The notes beneath the pieces were generated by a model. The model was given only the letters and a program-made list of their open reading frames with translations, searched no databases and had not been told where the DNA came from. The translations under genes were made by a program, and so were the position numbers. Shown in pieces: positions 25,928-34,678 of a DNA stretch of 64,000 bases. The stretch is from NCBI RefSeq assembly GCF_001424835.1, contig NZ_LMCQ01000009.1, positions 1 through 64,000 of the forward strand. Reading direction: 5' to 3'. This stretch comes from Variovorax sp. Root318D1. GTDB lineage: Bacteria > Pseudomonadota > Gammaproteobacteria > Burkholderiales > Burkholderiaceae_C. How positions within the stretch are numbered: position 1 is the stretch's first letter; each line of letters starts with the position of its first letter.

Positions 25928-26878
25928 TTACGCCGCCGCGGGCGCACCGGCCCGCGCGCGGCCCAGCTTGCGCCGGCCCGCGCTGGCAATGGCATGCACG
26001 AGGTGTTGTACGAACTCTTGCGCCAGCGGCGTGAGCGTGCGGCCTTCGAGTGCCAGCACCTGCAGTTGACGCTGCTGCAGCGGCGCCTCGGCAAAGGGGC
26101 GCGCGACCACCGTGCCCGCGTCGATGAGGTGCGTGACCGTGAGATGGCCCGAAAGCATCACGTCCGGCGTGCGCAAGAGTGGCAGCAGCACCGATGAAAA
26201 GTTGCTGACGAAGATCGCACGGTACTGCAGCCCCTGCAGGCTGCACGCCTGGTCGAACAGCTGCCGCGCCGTCACGCCCTTGTCGCCCACGGCCAGCGGG
26301 TAGCGCACCGCGTCCGCCACCGACACCACGCGCTGCCGCGCCAGCGGGTGGTCGGGGCGCAGCACCGCGAATACCGGTGCATTGGCGGAGTGCTCGATCT
26401 TCAACCCGGGCTCGGGCGCCACCACGTATTTCAGTGCAATGTCTGCTTCGCCGCGTGCGAGCAGTGCGCTCACGCCGTCGGGTGAGCCCACGTGCAGTTC
26501 GAGCTGCGTGCCCGGATGCGCCGACTCGAAACTGCGCATGACCTGCGGCATGAAGTGCGCCGCGAACCCTTCGGTGCAGGCCATGCGGATGCGGTGAGCG
26601 CTGCGGCCGCCCAGGTCGCGCACCTGTTCGATGACCTGCTCGATGTCGAGCTGCGCATTGCGCAGATGCGCCGCGAGCCGTTCGCCAGCCGCGGTGAGCG
26701 CCATCCCCCGGGCATGGCGCTCGAACAAGGGCGTGCCCAGGCTGTCCTCCAGCTTGGTGATCTGGCGGCTGACCGCCGACGAGGCCACGAACAGTCGCGC
26801 AGCGGCCTGGCTGACCGAGCCGCTGCGCGCCACCTCCAGGAAATGGCGCATCGGAATGCTGAGAAGCGGTGGGGTCAT
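25928..26878 (-). CDS. LysR-type regulator divergent from the M20 peptidase/Bug genes
   Basis: 316 residues. The DNA-binding helix pair is at about 10-50 (FLEVARSGSVSQAAARLFVASSAVSRQITKLE), then the effector-binding domain with LARGEADIALKYV. ATG 26878 begins the conserved region; an in-frame extension to 26938 would cross the likely operator. It is divergent from the gene at 26991 across a gap with two perfect palindromes and probably controls that gene pair. Confidence 0.92.
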   Translation of the reverse strand: MTPPLLSIPMRHFLEVARSGSVSQAAARLFVASSAVSRQITKLEDSLGTPLFERHARGMALTAAGERLAAHLRNAQLDIEQVIEQVRDLGGRSAHRIRMACTEGFAAHFMPQVMRSFESAHPGTQLELHVGSPDGVSALLARGEADIALKYVVAPEPGLKIEHSANAPVFAVLRPDHPLARQRVVSVADAVRYPLAVGDKGVTARQLFDQACSLQGLQYRAIFVSNFSSVLLPLLRTPDVMLSGHLTVTHLIDAGTVVARPFAEAPLQQRQLQVLALEGRTLTPLAQEFVQHLVHAIASAGRRKLGRARAGAPAAA

Positions 26879-26892
26879 GGAAGTCGAGAGCC

Positions 26893-26941
26893 TTGCCTTC
26901 AAGGCAATGGTAGCTTGCAAAAACGATGCTAGGAGCATCGT
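26893..26941. promoter_or_regulatory. Two perfect palindromes in a LysR divergent promoter
   Basis: TTGCCTT-C-AAGGCAA at 26893-26907 and ACGATGCT-AGG-AGCATCGT at 26923-26941, centres about 32 bases apart. LysR proteins typically use a dyad recognition site and a second activation site at about this distance. The first palindrome starts 15 bases from the lysR start. Binding is inferred from layout. Confidence 0.55.
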
Positions 26942-26990
26942 CCCTCAGGCCTTGTACTTGCTGCACCCGCCGGAAACAGGAAATCCCCTC

Positions 26991-28409
26991 ATGCAACGTA
27001 CCCAAAGCCTTGCCGCTGCCGCCGCCTATTTCGACGATGGCAGCTTCTTTGCCGACCTGCAGCGGCGCGTCGCTTTTCGCACCGAGAGCGATACCGGCGC
27101 CGCCACGCCCGCGCTCGGCGCCTACCTGCGCGACGAGCTGGTGCCGCCGCTGGCCGCAATGGGTTTCGCCTGTGAAATCGTCGAGAACCCCGTGGGCGGG
27201 GGTGGGCCCTTCCTGATTGCGCGCCGCATCGAAGACCCCGCATTGCCCACCGTGCTGAGCTACGGCCACGGCGACGTGGTGAGCGGGCAGGATGCGCAGT
27301 GGGACGAAGGCCTCGGCCCCTGGGCGCTCACGGTGCGCGGCGACCGCTGGTACGGGCGCGGCACTGCCGACAACAAGGGCCAGCACACCATCGCGCTCGG
27401 TGGCCTGGCCGCGGCGCTGCAGGCGCGGGGCGGGCGCCTGGGCTACAACATCACCTGGCTCATCGAGACCGGCGAAGAGGCGGCATCGCCAGGCCTTCAT
27501 GCGGTGTGCGAACAGCAGCGCGACCGGCTGCGCGCCGACCTGTTCATCGCCAGCGACGGGCCGCGCGTGAGCGCCGCGCGGCCTACGCTGTTTCTCGGAT
27601 CTCGCGGCGCCGTCAACTTCAGCTTGAGACTGCGTGCCCGGGCGCGGGGCTACCACTCGGGCAATTGGGGCGGCGTGCTCGTCAATCCGGCCACGGTGCT
27701 GAGCCATGCGGTGGCATCGCTGGTGGATGCGCGCGGGCGCATCCTGGTCGAGGCCTTGCGTCCGCCTGAAATTCCGCAGGGCGTGCGCGACGCACTGGCC
27801 GACATCGCGATCGGCGGCGGTGCCGACGATCCCGCCCTCGACGAAAACTGGGGCGAGCCGGGCCTGAGCCCGGCCGAGCGGCTGGTGGCGTGGAACACCA
27901 TCGAGGTGCTCGCGCTCGGCGCCGGCTCGCCACAGCGGCCGGTGAATGCGATTCCGTCCGAGGCGGTGGCGCATTGCCAACTGCGCTTCGTGGTTGGAAC
28001 GCCGTGGCGCGATTTGGCGAAGATCGTTCGTGCGCACCTGGACGCGCACGGTTTCGACAACGTGGAAGTGCAGGTCACGCTCGAAGGCGCGGCGACGCGG
28101 CTCGACGTGGAGAACCCGTGGGTCGATTGGGCCCGACGCTCCATCGAGCAAAGCAGCGGCCAGCGCGTCGATCTGCTTCCCAACCTTGCTGGCTCGCTGC
28201 CCAACGACGTCTTCGCCGACCTGCTGGGCCTGCCCACGCTGTGGGTGCCACATTCCTACCCGGCCTGCGCGCAGCACGCGCCCAACGAACACCTGCTGGC
28301 ACCGCTGGCGCGCGAAGGCCTGCAGATCATGGCGGGTCTCTATTGGGATCTGGGAGAGCCTGGCTTGGCTCCCTGGACCGCCGGAAAAACGCAGCACGCC
28401 GTCGCCTGA
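26991..28409 (+). CDS. M20-family metallopeptidase/deacylase
   Basis: 472 residues with the two-zinc M20 plan: SYGHGDVV (metal His and catalytic Asp), GRGTADNKGQ (bridging Asp), IETGEEAASPG (general base and metal Glu), and a C-terminal PHSYPACAQHAPNEH (metal His). The dimerisation domain lies between. Such enzymes hydrolyse dipeptides, N-acyl or N-carbamoyl amino acids. ATG 26991 starts the conserved part. It is co-directional with a Bug receptor 24 bases later and divergent from a LysR gene, so it likely processes the compound that receptor binds. Confidence 0.9.
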   Translation: MQRTQSLAAAAAYFDDGSFFADLQRRVAFRTESDTGAATPALGAYLRDELVPPLAAMGFACEIVENPVGGGGPFLIARRIEDPALPTVLSYGHGDVVSGQDAQWDEGLGPWALTVRGDRWYGRGTADNKGQHTIALGGLAAALQARGGRLGYNITWLIETGEEAASPGLHAVCEQQRDRLRADLFIASDGPRVSAARPTLFLGSRGAVNFSLRLRARARGYHSGNWGGVLVNPATVLSHAVASLVDARGRILVEALRPPEIPQGVRDALADIAIGGGADDPALDENWGEPGLSPAERLVAWNTIEVLALGAGSPQRPVNAIPSEAVAHCQLRFVVGTPWRDLAKIVRAHLDAHGFDNVEVQVTLEGAATRLDVENPWVDWARRSIEQSSGQRVDLLPNLAGSLPNDVFADLLGLPTLWVPHSYPACAQHAPNEHLLAPLAREGLQIMAGLYWDLGEPGLAPWTAGKTQHAVA

Positions 28410-28433
28410 TCTCTTCTCTTGCTGGACGAATCC

Positions 28434-29426
28434 ATGAAAACTGCTGCTCTCTTCCATCGCCTTGGCGGCCTGCTGGCTTGCGCTTCGGCACTCGTCGCCT
28501 TTCATGCGCCCGCGCTTGCGCAAGGCAACTGGCCCGACAGGCCTGTAAAGCTGGTCGTGCCCTTTCCGCCCGGCGGCGGCACCGACATCGTCGCGCGGGC
28601 GATGGGGCAGGGCCTGTCGGAGAAGCTCGGCCAACCCGTGGTCATCGACAACAAGCCCGGCGCCTCCACCATCATCGGCACCGACGCGGTCGCCAAGGCT
28701 GCACCCGACGGCTACACGCTGCTGCTCTCGGGTTCCACCAGCTACAGCGTGAACCCCGCGCTGCGCGCCAAGCTGCCGTACGACCCGGTTCGCGACCTGG
28801 CACCCATTGCCATCGTCGCGCGCACGCCGCTGGTGCTGGTGGTGGGTGCCGGCACGCCATGGCGCTCGCTGCCCGAGCTCATCGCTGCCGCCAAGGCCAA
28901 GCCGAAGAGCATCCGCTACGCCACCTTCGGCGCCGGTTCGGGGCCGCACCTGGCGGGCGAACTGTTTGCGCTGGCCGCGGGCATCCAGCTGCAGGACATT
29001 CCGTACAAGGGCAGCAGCCAGGGTTCGATGGCGGTGATCGGCGGAGAGATCGAGATCGGTCTCGACACCGTGGCCGCTGTGGCACCGCATGTGCGCTCAG
29101 GCAAGCTGCGTGCGCTGGGCATCGTGGGGGCGACGCGTTCCAGCATGCTGCCCGAGGTGCGCACCCTGGCGGAGCAGGGGCTGCCCGACGCCACTTTCGA
29201 TGCCTGGTACGGTTTTGCCGCGCCGGCGCGCACGCCAGCCCCAGTGCTCGACAAGCTGGCGCGTGCCGTCACGGCCACGATGGGCAGCCCGGCCCTGCAG
29301 GCGCAGCTGCGCGCGCAGGGCATGGAGCCTGTCGCCATCGGCGGTGCGGCGTTCCGCAGCCAGATGGAGGGCGAGATTTCCCGATACCGCGCGCTGGCGC
29401 ATCGCGCGGGTATTGCTGCGGAATAG
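28434..29426 (+). CDS. Bug-family periplasmic receptor, orphan (second of three)
   Basis: 330 residues with a signal peptide ending [17 protein letters not shown]. Family signatures: [54 protein letters not shown]. No permease genes adjoin. It is the second gene of a pair with the M20 enzyme and is followed by a convergent hydrolase gene 12 bases away. Bug proteins often bind amino acids or dicarboxylates, which fits an aminoacylase neighbour. Confidence 0.93.
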   Translation: MKTAALFHRLGGLLACASALVAFHAPALAQGNWPDRPVKLVVPFPPGGGTDIVARAMGQGLSEKLGQPVVIDNKPGASTIIGTDAVAKAAPDGYTLLLSGSTSYSVNPALRAKLPYDPVRDLAPIAIVARTPLVLVVGAGTPWRSLPELIAAAKAKPKSIRYATFGAGSGPHLAGELFALAAGIQLQDIPYKGSSQGSMAVIGGEIEIGLDTVAAVAPHVRSGKLRALGIVGATRSSMLPEVRTLAEQGLPDATFDAWYGFAAPARTPAPVLDKLARAVTATMGSPALQAQLRAQGMEPVAIGGAAFRSQMEGEISRYRALAHRAGIAAE

Positions 29427-29438
29427 CCCGCGATTGGC

Positions 29439-30251
29439 TCAGGCAGGCATTCCGACGAAGTCGCGCAGCGCGAACAGCACTTCGTCGGGGGCCTCGTTCA
29501 TCAGCGAGTGGCCCGCATGCACGGTCACCACCTTGGCCTTCTTCGCCTTGCCGACCAGCGCCTTGGTGGCGCGCGGCGGCGTCATCTGATCGGCATCGCC
29601 AAGCAAGAAAAGCACGGGGCACTGGACAGCCTCGATGGCCTTTTCGCCATTGCCGTAGTCGTTGCAGGCCTTGAAGCCGATGTGGAACACGTTGGCGTCG
29701 CGGTTGCTCGCGAGCACGCGGCGCATCAGCGCGCGCGAGCTGCCATAGAGCCAGGTGCCGGGGCCGAGCGCTGAGGGCGGCGGCGCGAGCAGCGAATGCG
29801 AGAACGTGTTGACCATCGCGATGGCGCGTTGCGGATCGTTGAGCGCACCATCGAGCAGCGCGGGCGACACGGTCATCGGATAGGCCGTGCCCACCAATGC
29901 CAGATGGGTCACCCGTTCAGGCGCGCGTGAAGCGGCTTCAAGCGCAATCAGCGAACCAAAGCTGTGGCCCACGAGCGCGGCCTTCTGCACGCCGGCCACG
30001 TCGAGCAGCGCGATGACGAACTGCGCGGCGTCTTCCACGCTGGCGGGCGGCGGGCCTTCGCTCTTGCAGTGGCCGGGCAGGTCGAGCGCGAGCACGTTCC
30101 AGCCGTGGTTGGCGAACCAGCGGCTTTGCAAAATCCACACGCTGTGGTCATTGAGCACGCCGTGGATGAACACCACGGTTGGCTTGTTCGCATCGAAAGT
30201 CTTGCCGCCGGTGTAGCAGTAGGCGGTGTGGCCGTTGACGGTGTAGTTCAT
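29439..30251 (-). CDS. Alpha/beta hydrolase
   Basis: 270 residues. HG oxyanion motif in VVFIHGVLNDHSVW, nucleophile Ser in GHSFGSL, acid Asp in LLGDADQMTPP and catalytic His in VHAGHSLMNEAP complete a catalytic triad. No signal peptide. The start at 30251 precedes the conserved part; the open frame extends upstream into a palindromic repeat element and is not trusted. Substrate unknown. Confidence 0.88.
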   Translation of the reverse strand: MNYTVNGHTAYCYTGGKTFDANKPTVVFIHGVLNDHSVWILQSRWFANHGWNVLALDLPGHCKSEGPPPASVEDAAQFVIALLDVAGVQKAALVGHSFGSLIALEAASRAPERVTHLALVGTAYPMTVSPALLDGALNDPQRAIAMVNTFSHSLLAPPPSALGPGTWLYGSSRALMRRVLASNRDANVFHIGFKACNDYGNGEKAIEAVQCPVLFLLGDADQMTPPRATKALVGKAKKAKVVTVHAGHSLMNEAPDEVLFALRDFVGMPA

Positions 30252-30324
30252 GTCAGTTGCTGCGCCTCGTGTTTGGCTTGCTTGTGTTCGAGTGCTCTTG
30301 TTCAGGGCGCGTGCAAAGGCCACC

Positions 30325-30533
30325 GGGTACTCCCCTCCGCGAATGTCCCCCGGCTTCGCCTCCTCCTTTATTTCGCTGCGGGGAGCACCCGGCGCCCTGT
30401 GCACACCGAGCGCTGCGGTTGTTCCGCTCGATCAACAACCGCTCTGCCCAACGATCCCGTCGATGGGGTGCCTTGCGCAGCGAAATAAAGGGGGAGGCCG
30501 CAGGCCGGAGGACATTCGCGGAGAAAGGTACCC
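30325..30533. repeat. 209-base dispersed-type inverted repeat element
   Basis: Arms of about 56 bases (30325-30380 and 30476-30533) are imperfect inverted copies, including GCGAATGTCC/GGACATTCGC and TTTATTTCGCTGCG/CGCAGCGAAATAAA. A further perfect 9-base stem GCGGTTGTT/AACAACCGC lies at 30415-30442 in the loop. It fills the 342-base gap between the hydrolase and metY genes. No transposase is encoded. The element resembles MITE-like repeats I associate with Variovorax and Acidovorax. Confidence 0.8.
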
Positions 30534-30593
30534 CGTCGGCGGGAGCGCCAGCGCCAAACACAACACGACGAGCAAAAAGGCAAGCCTTCATTC

Positions 30594-31904
30594 CTACACC
30601 CCCGCCTTTTCCGCAGCCTTCAGCGCACGCTTCAGGTCGTCGATCAGGTCGGCTGGGTCCTCGAGCCCAATCGAAAGCCGAATCGTCCCCTGAGAAATGC
30701 CTGCACCCGCAAGCGCCTCGTCGGTCATGCGGAAGTGCGTGGTGCTGGCCGGGTGGATCACCAGGCTGCGGCAGTCGCCCACATTGGCCAGGTGGCTGAA
30801 GAGCTTCAACGCTTCAATGAAAGCCTTGCCCTGCGCACGGCTGCCCTTGATGTCGAAGCTGAACACCGCGCCGGCGCCGCGCGCGCCGTGGCGCAACAAC
30901 TTCTGCGCCAATGCGTGGCTCGGATGCGATTCGATCAGCGGGTGTCCCACGCGGGACACGAACGGATGAGTTGCCAGAAATTCGACCACCTTCTGCGTGT
31001 TGTCGATGTGCCGCTCCATGCGCAGCGGCAGCGTCTCGATGCCCTGCAAGATGAGCCACGCCGTGTGCGGACTCATGGATGCGCCGAAGTCGCGCAGGCC
31101 TTCGCGCCGCGCGCGCAGCAAGAACGCGCCCACCGTGCTTTCCTCGCTGAAGACCATGTTGTGGAAACCGTCGTAGGCCTGCGTGAGCTCGGCGAATTTG
31201 CCCGATTTTTCCCAGTCGAAACTGCCGCCGTCGACCACCACGCCGCCAATCACCGTGCCGTGGCCTGAAAGGAACTTGGTCGCCGAGTGGTAGACCAGGT
31301 CGGCGCCATGGTCGAACGGCTTGATGAGGTAGGGCGAGGTGAGGGTGGAATCGACCAGCAGCGGCACGCCCGCCGCGTGCGCAATGTCGCTCACCGCCGG
31401 GATGTCGAGCACGTCGAGCCCGGGGTTGCCCACGGTTTCGCCGAACAGCAGTTTGGTTTCGGGGCGGATCGCGGCCTTCCAGCCGTCCAAGTCGCCGGGC
31501 TTCACGAACGTGGTTTCGATGCCGAAGCGGCGCATCGTGTAGTGCAGCAGGTTCTGCGATCCACCGTAAAGCGCGGTGCTGGCCACGATGTGGGAGCCGG
31601 CGCCCATGAGCGTGGCGACCGACAAGTGCAGCGCGGCCTGGCCGCTGGCGGTGGCGATGGCACCGATGCCGCCTTCGAGCGCCGAGACGCGCTGCTCCAG
31701 CACCGCATTGGTCGGGTTGCTGATGCGCGAATAGACATGGCCCGCGCGCTCCAGGTTGAAGAGTGCCGCCGCATGGTCGCTCGACTCGAAGACGAAAGAG
31801 GTGGTGAGATGGATCGGCACCGCCCGCGCGCCGGTGGCGGGGTCGGGTGCGGCGCCGGCGTGCAGCGCCAGGGTGTCGAATCCGGGGTCGGAATAGCCGG
31901 GCAT
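30594..31904 (-). CDS. metY: O-acetylhomoserine aminocarboxypropyltransferase (O-acetylhomoserine sulfhydrylase)
   Basis: 436 residues of the Cys/Met metabolism PLP family, with the longer length and the GDCRSLVIHPASTTH motif of the MetY branch. The PLP lysine is K210 in VYHSATKFLSGHG; YSRISNPT and ATASGQAA contribute to the phosphate site. It makes homocysteine from O-acetylhomoserine and sulfide. It is divergent from a CBS-domain gene with 143 bases between; no SAM riboswitch is evident there. Confidence 0.93.
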   Translation of the reverse strand: MPGYSDPGFDTLALHAGAAPDPATGARAVPIHLTTSFVFESSDHAAALFNLERAGHVYSRISNPTNAVLEQRVSALEGGIGAIATASGQAALHLSVATLMGAGSHIVASTALYGGSQNLLHYTMRRFGIETTFVKPGDLDGWKAAIRPETKLLFGETVGNPGLDVLDIPAVSDIAHAAGVPLLVDSTLTSPYLIKPFDHGADLVYHSATKFLSGHGTVIGGVVVDGGSFDWEKSGKFAELTQAYDGFHNMVFSEESTVGAFLLRARREGLRDFGASMSPHTAWLILQGIETLPLRMERHIDNTQKVVEFLATHPFVSRVGHPLIESHPSHALAQKLLRHGARGAGAVFSFDIKGSRAQGKAFIEALKLFSHLANVGDCRSLVIHPASTTHFRMTDEALAGAGISQGTIRLSIGLEDPADLIDDLKRALKAAEKAGV

Positions 31905-32047
31905 GAGGACCTTTCTGGGTTCGTTCGCAATGCCCCGTTACGTCTGCTTATCATGCGCGCGCATCATGGGCGTGAGAGTCGGCGCCGATTGTGGGCTATA
32001 TTCAAATCGGCACCGCCGCCGAGAAAGATTTCCGAGAGGAGCACACG

Positions 32048-32488
32048 ATGAAAGTCAGCGACATCCTTCGCGTCAAGGGCAACACGCTCTTCACCATCAC
32101 GCCTGACGACCTGCTGGCCGAAGCCGTCAACACCATGGCGGAAAAGGACATTGGCTCCCTGGTGGTCATGGAACACGGCGACCTGGTCGGCATGCTCACC
32201 TTCCGGGAAGTGATCCTGGCCATTGTCGACAACGGCGGCCAGGTGGGCGGCACGCTGGTGCGCAAGGCCATGGACGATGCGCCCGTGACCTGCACCCTCG
32301 AAACCGATCTCGACGAAATCCGCCGCATCATGCTGGAGCGCCACGCGCGCTACATGCCCGTGATGGACAAGCGCATGCTGATGGGCGTGATCAGCTTCTA
32401 CGACGTGGCCAAGGCGGTGGTCGACAGCCAGAACTTCGAAAACAAGATGCTGAAAGCTTATATCCGCGACTGGCCTGAAGAGCAGTAA
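32048..32488 (+). CDS. Two-CBS-domain protein
   Basis: 146 residues forming one CBS pair (Bateman module): first domain about 10-65 (FTITPDDLLAEAVNTMAEKDIGSLVVME) and second about 75-130 (DLDEIRRIMLERHARYMPVMD). No enzymatic domain is attached, so it probably senses adenosine nucleotides or SAM. GAGAGGAG at 32034-32041 fixes ATG 32048. It lies head to head with metY. Confidence 0.92.
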   Translation: MKVSDILRVKGNTLFTITPDDLLAEAVNTMAEKDIGSLVVMEHGDLVGMLTFREVILAIVDNGGQVGGTLVRKAMDDAPVTCTLETDLDEIRRIMLERHARYMPVMDKRMLMGVISFYDVAKAVVDSQNFENKMLKAYIRDWPEEQ

Positions 32489-32513
32489 CTGGCCGCCCCT
32501 GCGCTGGCCTGGC

Positions 32514-33506
32514 TTATTCCTTGATATTGGCCGACTGCACGATCTTCTGATTGCGCGCGTACTCGGCCTGCACGAACTGGCCGAATTGCTCCGGCGTGCC
32601 GCTGCCGGGAAGGGCGCCTTGTTCATTGAGCTTGCTGCGCACCTGCTCCTCGGCAAGAACGGCATTCAACTCCTGGTTGAGGCGGGCCACAACCGCTGGC
32701 GGGGTCTTGGCGGGGGCGAAGATGCCGGTCCAGCTCACCATGTCGTAGCCCTTGAGGCCGGGCATCTCGTTGAAGGTGGGCACGTTGGGCAGGGCGGCCA
32801 GGCGCTGGCTGCCGGTGATGCCCAGCGCCTTCAGGCGGTTGCCGTTCACGTGCGGAATGGCGCTGGTGCTGACCAGCATGGCCAGGTCGACCTGGTTGCC
32901 GATCACGTCCGTGGCAATCTGCGCGCCGCCGCGGTAGGGCACGTGGGTTACGAAGATGCCGCTGCGCTGCTTGAGAAGCTCCATGGCCAGCTGCAGCACC
33001 GTGCCCACGCCCGAGGTGGCGTAGTTGTAGGTACCGGGCTTGGTCTTGGCGAGCTTCACGAAGTCGGCATAGGTTTGCACCTCGAGGCCGGGCCGTGCCA
33101 CCAGCACCATGGGCGCGGTGTTGAGCATGCCGACCGGGGCCAGGTCCTTGAGCGGATCGAACTTGAAGGCCGAGGGGTTGACCAGCCGACCGATGGCGAT
33201 GGCGCTGTCGGGCCCGACCACCAGCGTGTAGCCGTCCGGCGCCGCATTCACGGCCTTGGCCACGCCGATCGCGCCGCCCGCGCCGCTCACGTTCTCGATC
33301 ACGACCGACTGCTTCAGCCGCTCGCCCAGCCGAGTGGCAACGAGGCGCGCGTTGACGTCCACGCTGCCGCCCGCTGTGTAGGGAACGATCAGCGTGATCG
33401 GCTTGGCGCTGGGCCATGCGCCCTGCGCAAGCGCCGCGGCGGGCAGCATCGAACAGAGCGTTGCGGCAAGTAGAAGGCGACGAGAGTGGGTCATGGCGTG
33501 GATCAT
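32514..33506 (-). CDS. Bug-family periplasmic receptor, orphan (third of three)
   Basis: About 330 residues with a signal peptide ending AAALAQGAWPSAKPITL. Signatures: VPYTAGGSVDVNAR, SVVIENVSGAGG, DGYTLVVGPDS, YNYATSGVGTVLQLAMELL, VPYRGGAQIATDVIGNQV. ATG 33506 overlaps the stop of the deaminase gene (ATGA); ATG 33494 is the alternative. Pairing with an adenosine deaminase homologue suggests a nucleoside- or purine-related ligand, which would be unusual for the family. Confidence 0.92.
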   Translation of the reverse strand: MIHAMTHSRRLLLAATLCSMLPAAALAQGAWPSAKPITLIVPYTAGGSVDVNARLVATRLGERLKQSVVIENVSGAGGAIGVAKAVNAAPDGYTLVVGPDSAIAIGRLVNPSAFKFDPLKDLAPVGMLNTAPMVLVARPGLEVQTYADFVKLAKTKPGTYNYATSGVGTVLQLAMELLKQRSGIFVTHVPYRGGAQIATDVIGNQVDLAMLVSTSAIPHVNGNRLKALGITGSQRLAALPNVPTFNEMPGLKGYDMVSWTGIFAPAKTPPAVVARLNQELNAVLAEEQVRSKLNEQGALPGSGTPEQFGQFVQAEYARNQKIVQSANIKE

Positions 33507-34594
33507 TTCTGCTGAATGGAAGGTGGCTCTGGCGCAAGGCGCGCGCGCAGCGCGTCGAATTCGTGGCTCCACTGCGTGCACCACGTGCGGCGCTGCGTGT
33601 CGTCGATCCACGCGCCGTCGAGGCCGTTGTGCATGAAGCCGCGCAGATCGTCCAGCCTGAAGCCGAAGTCGCGCGCCATCATCAGCCAGGCCCCTGTGGG
33701 CGTGACCTTGTGCAGCGTCGGGTCGTCGGTGTTGGGGTGGATGCGCAGGCCCAGGGCCGGCATGCGGCGAATCGGGTGGTCGAGCGCCCAGCGCTCCGGA
33801 GGCAGCGTGCGCAGGTAGTACGAGTTGGTGGGCACCACGGTAAAGATCACGCCGCGCTCGGCGCACTGGCGCGCGAAGTCGGGCTGGTCGACCACGGTGT
33901 AGCCGTGGTCGATGCGGTCCACGTGCAGCACGTCGAGGGCGGTACGCACGTTGGTCCACGGCATGCCGAACTCGCCTGCGTGCGCGGTGGCCTTGAGCCC
34001 CGCGCGCCGCGCCTCGGCGTAGGCCTTTGCGAACAGTTCGGGTGGCCGGTCGACCTCGCGGTAGTCGATGCCGATGCCGATCACCTCGTCGCAGCGGTGG
34101 GCCTTGACCCACTCCACCATCTCCACCGCGGCCTCGGGGCTCGCCTCGCGGTCGATGGCGGCGATGAGCCGGCCCGTGATGCCGAACTCCTGCTGCGCGT
34201 CATGGATCGCGCGGACGATCGCGCTTTGCGCCATCGGATACGAAATGCCGGAGCCGTGCACCGTGCCGGTCGGGTTCCAGAAGAACTCGGCGTAGCGCAC
34301 GTTGTGGGCTGCCGCGTCTTCCAGGTATTCGCGGGTCAGCTGGTACAGGTCGCCGGGGCTGCGCACCAGCTGCGCGTCGAGCGCGCGCAGCACACGCAGC
34401 ACGCCGACCGGTTTTTCCCCACGGGTATAGAAGCCTTCGATCTCGTCCGACGCAAGCGGCGAGCCGGCGCGGTGGTTGAGTTGCTTGAAGGTTTCGTGGC
34501 GCACCGCGCCGAAAAGGTGGCAGTGCAGCTCCACCTTCGGAATCGCATGCAGCATCGATTCCAGCGTGAGCGGCGGCAGGGCAGGGCTGGTCAT
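33503..34594 (-). CDS. Adenosine deaminase-family aminohydrolase
   Basis: 363 residues. PKVELHCHLFGA (zinc His pair), TAHAGEFG (zinc His plus catalytic Glu), RIDHGY (catalytic His) and HPNTDDPTLH (zinc Asp) are the adenosine deaminase signatures. It deaminates adenosine or a related purine, or another aminated heterocycle; substrate range in this family is broad. It is coupled by ATGA to a Bug receptor and divergent from a LysR gene, so it is a regulated catabolic enzyme rather than a housekeeping one. Confidence 0.9.
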   Translation of the reverse strand: MTSPALPPLTLESMLHAIPKVELHCHLFGAVRHETFKQLNHRAGSPLASDEIEGFYTRGEKPVGVLRVLRALDAQLVRSPGDLYQLTREYLEDAAAHNVRYAEFFWNPTGTVHGSGISYPMAQSAIVRAIHDAQQEFGITGRLIAAIDREASPEAAVEMVEWVKAHRCDEVIGIGIDYREVDRPPELFAKAYAEARRAGLKATAHAGEFGMPWTNVRTALDVLHVDRIDHGYTVVDQPDFARQCAERGVIFTVVPTNSYYLRTLPPERWALDHPIRRMPALGLRIHPNTDDPTLHKVTPTGAWLMMARDFGFRLDDLRGFMHNGLDGAWIDDTQRRTWCTQWSHEFDALRARLAPEPPSIQQK

Positions 34595-34626
34595 GCCTGC
34601 CAGTCTAGGGAGCGAAGTGCCATAAG

Positions 34627-34663
34627 CAAAATTTTGAATTTCTATAATTTGATTCACTGAATC
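34627..34663. promoter_or_regulatory. Palindromes in the deaminase/LysR divergent promoter
   Basis: Within the 84-base gap 34595-34678 are CAAAATTTTG (34627-34636, perfect) and GATTC-ACT-GAATC (34651-34663, perfect), in an AT-rich stretch that contrasts with the coding DNA around it. This is the expected position for the LysR operator. Inferred only. Confidence 0.45.
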
Positions 34664-34678
34664 GATAACGGGATCGCC

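Noticed and set aside
31905..32047. SAM riboswitch upstream of metY
   Set aside because: The 143-base divergent gap shows no stem arrangement or conserved core that I can match to SAM-I or SAM-II classes.
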